Shown: positions 14,560 to 18,136 of the stretch, piece by piece
How the letters are laid out: every line of letters begins with the position of its first letter
Position numbering within the stretch: the stretch's first letter is position 1
Origin: Flavobacteriaceae bacterium
Lineage (GTDB): Bacteria > Bacteroidota > Bacteroidia > Flavobacteriales > Flavobacteriaceae
NCBI GenBank assembly: GCA_030625995.1
Contig: DAOUPU010000032.1
Coordinates: forward strand, 1-18,136
Direction: 5' to 3'
Length of the DNA stretch: 18,136 nucleotides
Translations under genes and position numbers: made by a program
The notes under the pieces: model-generated
What the model saw: the letters and a program-made list of their open reading frames with translations, nothing else
Told to the model about the DNA's origin: nothing
Databases searched by the model: none

Positions 14560-16595
14560 TAATTCTCATTAGGCAATGTAGTGTACAGTTTTGCGTATTC
14601 TAACATTTGAATTGCAAAAGATTCCGGTTGAATTACAGAAATATCTATAATTTCTCCACTTTCATCCATTGATGGCAGCAACACAGGATTGATAAATCCA
14701 CTATAGGGTGCCGATTTAAATTTATTGTTTCTTTCTAAAACTTCTATGTGTATATCCTGGTCTACTTTAACGCCGTAATTTTCAACTAAATTTTTTCCCG
14801 CTTCATAGTCTCCTTCTGATTTTATTCTTTGTATCTCACGCAAGAGATCTCCAAATAAAGTTCTCAATTGATCGTAATCATTGATTACAAAATACGTTTT
14901 TCCATCTTTGGTGACTTTTTCAATGACGTTGTCCTTCGCACCTTTTTCCATCGCCCAAGATGCTACCAACTGACGATTTCGCATATGAGGTTCTTCGATG
15001 TCATCTCCTAGATTTAATCGAATTAATTGAACCATTAAACCATTTCTAATATAGCCATCAAAAGCTGCTTTCCCTATGCCTTTTGCGTCAGGCGAAATTC
15101 CTATTTCAACTAATTTTTCATCGGGTAAATAATATAAACCGACTAAATCCGCACGGGCTTCTTCAAGTGTTGAAGCATAGCTTTTTAAGCTTTCTTTTGG
15201 CGTTCCAACTCCTTCATTAAGCTGCCCGCTCGCATGACCAATTACTTCATGTAAGGCAGTATGTAATTTATCAGCTGCCTGACCGTATTTTTCCTCGAAT
15301 TCAACTTCCTCATCATTATATGCAAATTCAGCCAATCTGCCACTTCCAGCCGAATTATTATATGCTCCAATAATATTTCCTAAAGAAACTGATTTTGATC
15401 CGTGTTGTTCTCTAATCCAATTGTTGTTTGGTAAATTAATTCCTATTGGAGTAGAAGGGGAAGAATCTCCTGCTTCACCCGCAATATTTACAGTATTATA
15501 GGTAACACCGACAACATTTTTCTTTTTATGTTCCTCCATTAAGGTAGAATTATCTTCAAACCATTGGGCGTTGTTTGCAACTACCGCCATTTTTTTCGAC
15601 ATATCAAAATCTTTGATCTGAACAACAGATTCATAAGATCCTTTGTAACCTTTAGGGTCGTTATAAACTTCAATAAAACCATTGATATAGTCAATATCTC
15701 CATCGATAGATTTCGCCCAAACAATATTGTATTCATCCCAAACTTTTAGATCGCCGGTTTGGTAATATTTTATCAATAGATCCAATCCTTTGGCTTGTTC
15801 TTTATTTTCGGTTACATCTTTGGCCTTTTCTAACCAATAAATGATTTTATCGATGGAAGCGCCGTACATACCACCACTTTTCCAAACCTCTTCTTTAAGT
15901 TTGCCTTTTTCTTTAACCAATTTGGAATTTAATCCTATTTCTATAGGTGTTTTTTTATCGACCACAATTTTTGAATAATAGCGATCAACGTCTTTTGCAG
16001 TAACATTAGGAGCGTAAAAATTAACGGCTGATCCTTTTACCAATCCTGTTTTAGGATCTAAATTTACCTTTTTGGTATCTACATTATTAAAAATAACATC
16101 AAATTCTTCACCGTTCAACTTAGAGTTTGTTTCACTTAATAGTTTGTTCAAATAATCTTGCGAGAATTGTGGTTTGAATTTACCATTCGAATAATGATGA
16201 TGAATACCATTCGCAAACCAGATTTGCTTTAAATAGGTTTCGAAATTTTTCCAATCGTTGTTATTTTTATCTCCCCGATAATTTTGATAGATGTTTTCTA
16301 AGCTTCTGCGTATAGTTAAATTATATCGATAATTTTGATCATATATAATATCACGTCCTGCCAGTCCGGCCTGAGTTAAATAATAAACATACTTTTTTTG
16401 TTGTATGGAAAGCTGATCGAAACCCGGAATTTGGTACCGTAAGATCTTTATGTCAGCGAACTGCTCGGCTAGATAAACAAATTCATTTTGAGCCTCAATT
16501 ACCTCAATAACTTCAGAATTATTTTTTTTAGTTTCTGAACAAGAATATAATAAAACGACCAGTATAATAGCACTTAATAACTGATTAAATTTCAT
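14559..16595 (-). CDS. Dipeptidyl peptidase III (M49), lipoprotein
   Basis: A 678-residue zinc exopeptidase that takes dipeptides from the N-terminus of short peptides. Residues 1-19 are a lipoprotein signal (AIILVVLLYSC, C19 lipidated), so it should be anchored in the envelope rather than cytoplasmic as in eukaryotes. The M49 zinc motif HEVIGH (449-454, H-E-x-x-x-H) and the second motif EEARAD (478-483, third ligand E479) are intact, 24 residues apart. The upper lobe (about 30-400) carries the helical substrate domain. It leads an operon with rsgA and dtd, and its stop overlaps the rsgA start by one base. No functional link between these products is obvious. Confidence 0.95.
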   Translation of the reverse strand: MKFNQLLSAIILVVLLYSCSETKKNNSEVIEVIEAQNEFVYLAEQFADIKILRYQIPGFDQLSIQQKKYVYYLTQAGLAGRDIIYDQNYRYNLTIRRSLENIYQNYRGDKNNNDWKNFETYLKQIWFANGIHHHYSNGKFKPQFSQDYLNKLLSETNSKLNGEEFDVIFNNVDTKKVNLDPKTGLVKGSAVNFYAPNVTAKDVDRYYSKIVVDKKTPIEIGLNSKLVKEKGKLKEEVWKSGGMYGASIDKIIYWLEKAKDVTENKEQAKGLDLLIKYYQTGDLKVWDEYNIVWAKSIDGDIDYINGFIEVYNDPKGYKGSYESVVQIKDFDMSKKMAVVANNAQWFEDNSTLMEEHKKKNVVGVTYNTVNIAGEAGDSSPSTPIGINLPNNNWIREQHGSKSVSLGNIIGAYNNSAGSGRLAEFAYNDEEVEFEEKYGQAADKLHTALHEVIGHASGQLNEGVGTPKESLKSYASTLEEARADLVGLYYLPDEKLVEIGISPDAKGIGKAAFDGYIRNGLMVQLIRLNLGDDIEEPHMRNRQLVASWAMEKGAKDNVIEKVTKDGKTYFVINDYDQLRTLFGDLLREIQRIKSEGDYEAGKNLVENYGVKVDQDIHIEVLERNNKFKSAPYSGFINPVLLPSMDESGEIIDISVIQPESFAIQMLEYAKLYTTLPNEN

Positions 16596-16620
16596 GAGAT
16601 ATTTATATTTAAATTAACTT

Positions 16621-16651
16621 CAAAAATAATCATAAACATTGTGCTTACCAA
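16621..16651 (-). promoter_or_regulatory. Candidate promoter of the M49 peptidase-rsgA-dtd operon
   Basis: On the minus strand TATTTTTG (16628-16621) matches TAnnTTTG, and TTG (16651-16649) lies 20 bases upstream as the -33 element. Transcription would start near 16614, leaving a leader of about 20 bases. This is among the best-spaced promoter matches in the window. Confidence 0.6.
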
Positions 16652-16707
16652 GAGTTAAGATCATTTAAAAATGGAAATAACAAATAAGTTCTTATCTATT
16701 ATTTACC

Positions 16708-16715
16708 TATATTTG
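16708..16715 (+). promoter_or_regulatory. Candidate -7 element that fixes the start of the SRPBCC gene
   Basis: TATATTTG matches TAnnTTTG. A transcript beginning near 16722 would leave out the in-frame ATG at 16671 but include those at 16731 and 16743, so it supports a start near 16743. The -33 region is weak. Confidence 0.45.
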
Positions 16716-16742
16716 ATAGGTATAATAAAAATGCATCTCAAA

Positions 16743-17786
16743 ATGAAAACTGTAAAATACATATTTTTAATTCTGTTAATTGTTGTCGTTGTAGGAGCTG
16801 TTTATTTAGCAACTTTAGACGGGGATTATGACGTGAGAAGATCAAGAATAATCAGAGCAAATCCTGAAGTTATTTTTAATGATTTAAATGATTATAAAAA
16901 CTGGAAGGATTGGGGGCCGTGGTATGAACAGGATTCAACTTTAGCAGCAATTTACTCAGAGAATACAGCTGGTGTTGGAGGCTCTTATTCCTGGACCAGT
17001 GAGCAAGATGGAGATGGATCTATGACCACATTAAGAACAGAAAAGCCAAAAAGTTTAGATCAGGAAATAATATTTAAAACCCCTTTCGGGGATATGAAAT
17101 CTGAGGTGTACTGGAGATTGGAAAAAATTGATGAAGGAACTAATGTTACTTGGGGCATGAGGGGTACAATTAGTTTCTTTTTTCGATATATGACAGAGGG
17201 TATGGAAAAAGATTTAGGAGCTATGCAAGAAAGAGGTTTAGAACTTTTAGACGAGAGCATTCAAAATAAGATGAAGGTGTTTAGCATTACAAATCAAGGT
17301 ATTGTTGATCATAGCGGTGGATTTTATTTATACCTCACAACTTCTACTAAAATTAGTGAAATGAGTTCTAAATTTCCAGGGATGTTGGCAGAAGTTGGCG
17401 GTTTTGTAGCGTCAAATAATGTACGTACTTCGGGAAGCCCGTTTACTATATACCACAAATTTGATGTAGAAAACGGAACTACCATGTTTTCTGTTTGTTA
17501 TCCAATTCCTGAGAGGATGATAACACCAAAAGGGACAGATATATTAACTGGGTTTATGGAAAGAGGAAGTTATTTTAAATCCACTTTAAAAGGAAGTTAT
17601 GAAAACTCGAACAAAGCGTGGGAAAAAGCGATGATCGAAGTTGAAAATCTTTTAGATCACATTATGATCGAAGATGGCGAACCTTTTGAAGTTTATGTTA
17701 ATAATAGTTTGACAACACCAAACCCTGCGGATTTAATTACGGAAATTTATATACCTGTCAAAAAGGTCAAACCAATTGAACAGTAA
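16743..17786 (+). CDS. Membrane-anchored SRPBCC domain protein with GyrI-like C-terminal domain
   Basis: A 347-residue protein, function unknown. I start it at 16743 rather than 16671 because MKTVKYIFLILLIVVVV then forms a normal signal anchor (about 5-24) and because a promoter element lies between the two ATGs. Residues about 28-172 are an SRPBCC (START/polyketide cyclase-like) fold with its opening RSRIIRANPEVIFNDLNDY and conserved WKDWGPW (54-60). It closes with a long helix (EKDLGAMQERGLELLDES). Residues about 178-347 resemble the GyrI-like/AraC effector-binding domain, ending in the family's EVYVNN, TTPNPADLITEIYIPVK segment. Both domains bind small hydrophobic ligands, so an envelope ligand-binding role is possible. 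It is divergent from the M49 operon and only nine bases from the convergent tag gene. Confidence 0.87.
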   Translation: MKTVKYIFLILLIVVVVGAVYLATLDGDYDVRRSRIIRANPEVIFNDLNDYKNWKDWGPWYEQDSTLAAIYSENTAGVGGSYSWTSEQDGDGSMTTLRTEKPKSLDQEIIFKTPFGDMKSEVYWRLEKIDEGTNVTWGMRGTISFFFRYMTEGMEKDLGAMQERGLELLDESIQNKMKVFSITNQGIVDHSGGFYLYLTTSTKISEMSSKFPGMLAEVGGFVASNNVRTSGSPFTIYHKFDVENGTTMFSVCYPIPERMITPKGTDILTGFMERGSYFKSTLKGSYENSNKAWEKAMIEVENLLDHIMIEDGEPFEVYVNNSLTTPNPADLITEIYIPVKKVKPIEQ

Positions 17787-17795
17787 AACCTTTCA

Positions 17796-18136
17796 TTAAA
17801 CTTCCTGATGTCTGAAACAACCTGTCACATGGTCGTTTACCATTCCAGTAGCTTGCATATGAGCATAAATTACTGTAGAGCCAACAAATTTAAAGCCGCG
17901 TTTTTTTAGGTCTTTGGAAAGTTTGTCAGAGAGTTCTGTAGTTGCGGGGATTTCCTGCATACTTTTCCAATTATTGCTAATAGGTTTATGGTTTACAAAA
18001 CCCCAAATATATTTTGAAAAAGAACCAAGTTCTTTTTGAATATTTATGAATGCTTGAGCATTGCTTATTGTTGCACGTATTTTTAATTTATTTCTAATAA
18101 TTCCAGCGTTATTTATAAGTTCTTCGAATTTGTTTT
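17796..18136 (-). CDS. tag: DNA-3-methyladenine glycosylase I, 3' part only
   Basis: The C-terminal 112 or so residues of the base-excision repair enzyme that removes 3-methyladenine from alkylated DNA; the 5' end lies beyond the window. Recognisable segments are KFEELINNAGIIRNKLKIRA (a helix-hairpin-helix region), YIWGFVNHKPI, and the ending GFKFVGSTVIYAHMQATG followed by NDHVTGCFRH. The His and Cys of DHVTGC are the C-terminal pair of the TAG zinc-snap ligands. The N-terminal ligands and catalytic residues are outside. The reading frame is open across the whole visible part. Confidence 0.93.
   Translation of the reverse strand, partial: NKFEELINNAGIIRNKLKIRATISNAQAFINIQKELGSFSKYIWGFVNHKPISNNWKSMQEIPATTELSDKLSKDLKKRGFKFVGSTVIYAHMQATGMVNDHVTGCFRHQEV

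Noticed and set aside
16671..16742. Start of the SRPBCC gene at the ATG at 16671
   Set aside because: It would put a second hydrophobic stretch before the signal anchor and lies upstream of the best -7 element.
1..18136. CRISPR array, tRNA or rRNA genes, phage or toxin-antitoxin genes
   Set aside because: Both strands were scanned by eye; no regularly spaced repeats, cloverleaf-like sequences or matching protein families were seen.

Overview
The window is chromosomal DNA from a member of the Bacteroidota, most likely Flavobacteriia. The evidence is AT-rich DNA, promoters with the Bacteroidota -7 consensus TAnnTTTG, start codons without clear Shine-Dalgarno sites, a 502-residue ATP synthase beta subunit in a two-gene atpD-atpC locus, a secreted peptidase with a C-terminal type IX secretion sorting domain, and a 38-residue Cys-rich protein beside feoAB. 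I see no prophage, CRISPR array, integrase, defence island, rRNA or tRNA. Most of the window is core or common flavobacterial gene content.

Layout: 1-171 is an imperfect palindromic element. 326-2136 is atpD-atpC, closed by a clear intrinsic terminator at 2157-2182. On the minus strand, 5358 down to 2181 is a compact three-gene envelope operon: a DUF3179 lipoprotein, a TlpA-like thioredoxin and a DUF6029-type beta-rich protein. Upstream of it, also on the minus strand, are a lipoprotein FKBP isomerase (5660-6121) and the site-2 protease rseP (6141-7475), which look co-transcribed. A secreted M1 aminopeptidase follows (7567-9498). Divergent from it on the plus strand are a SCO/SenC protein (9559-10230) and then feoA-feoB (10417-12761) with a separated 38-residue FeoB-associated gene (13007-13123). 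The minus strand then carries dtd, rsgA and a lipoprotein dipeptidyl peptidase III as one operon (16595 down to 13136). A membrane-anchored SRPBCC plus GyrI-like protein (16743-17786, plus strand) and the 3' part of a tag DNA glycosylase (minus strand, cut by the window end) close the region.

Functional themes are energy generation (atpDC), ferrous iron uptake (feoA, feoB and the small Cys-rich protein), metal delivery (SCO), envelope protein quality control (RseP, FKBP, TlpA-like), peptide breakdown (M1, M49), and translation or DNA repair (dtd, rsgA, tag).

I did not find a convincing new multi-gene system. The closest to something undescribed is the DUF3179-TlpA-DUF6029 operon: every member is exported and each carries conspicuous cysteines, which suggests a small periplasmic thiol circuit of unknown purpose. 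Second are the non-coding structures: the palindromic element at the left edge, the foreign-looking spacer inside the feo locus, palindromes overlapping two feo-region promoters, and a hairpin built from two convergent stop codons.
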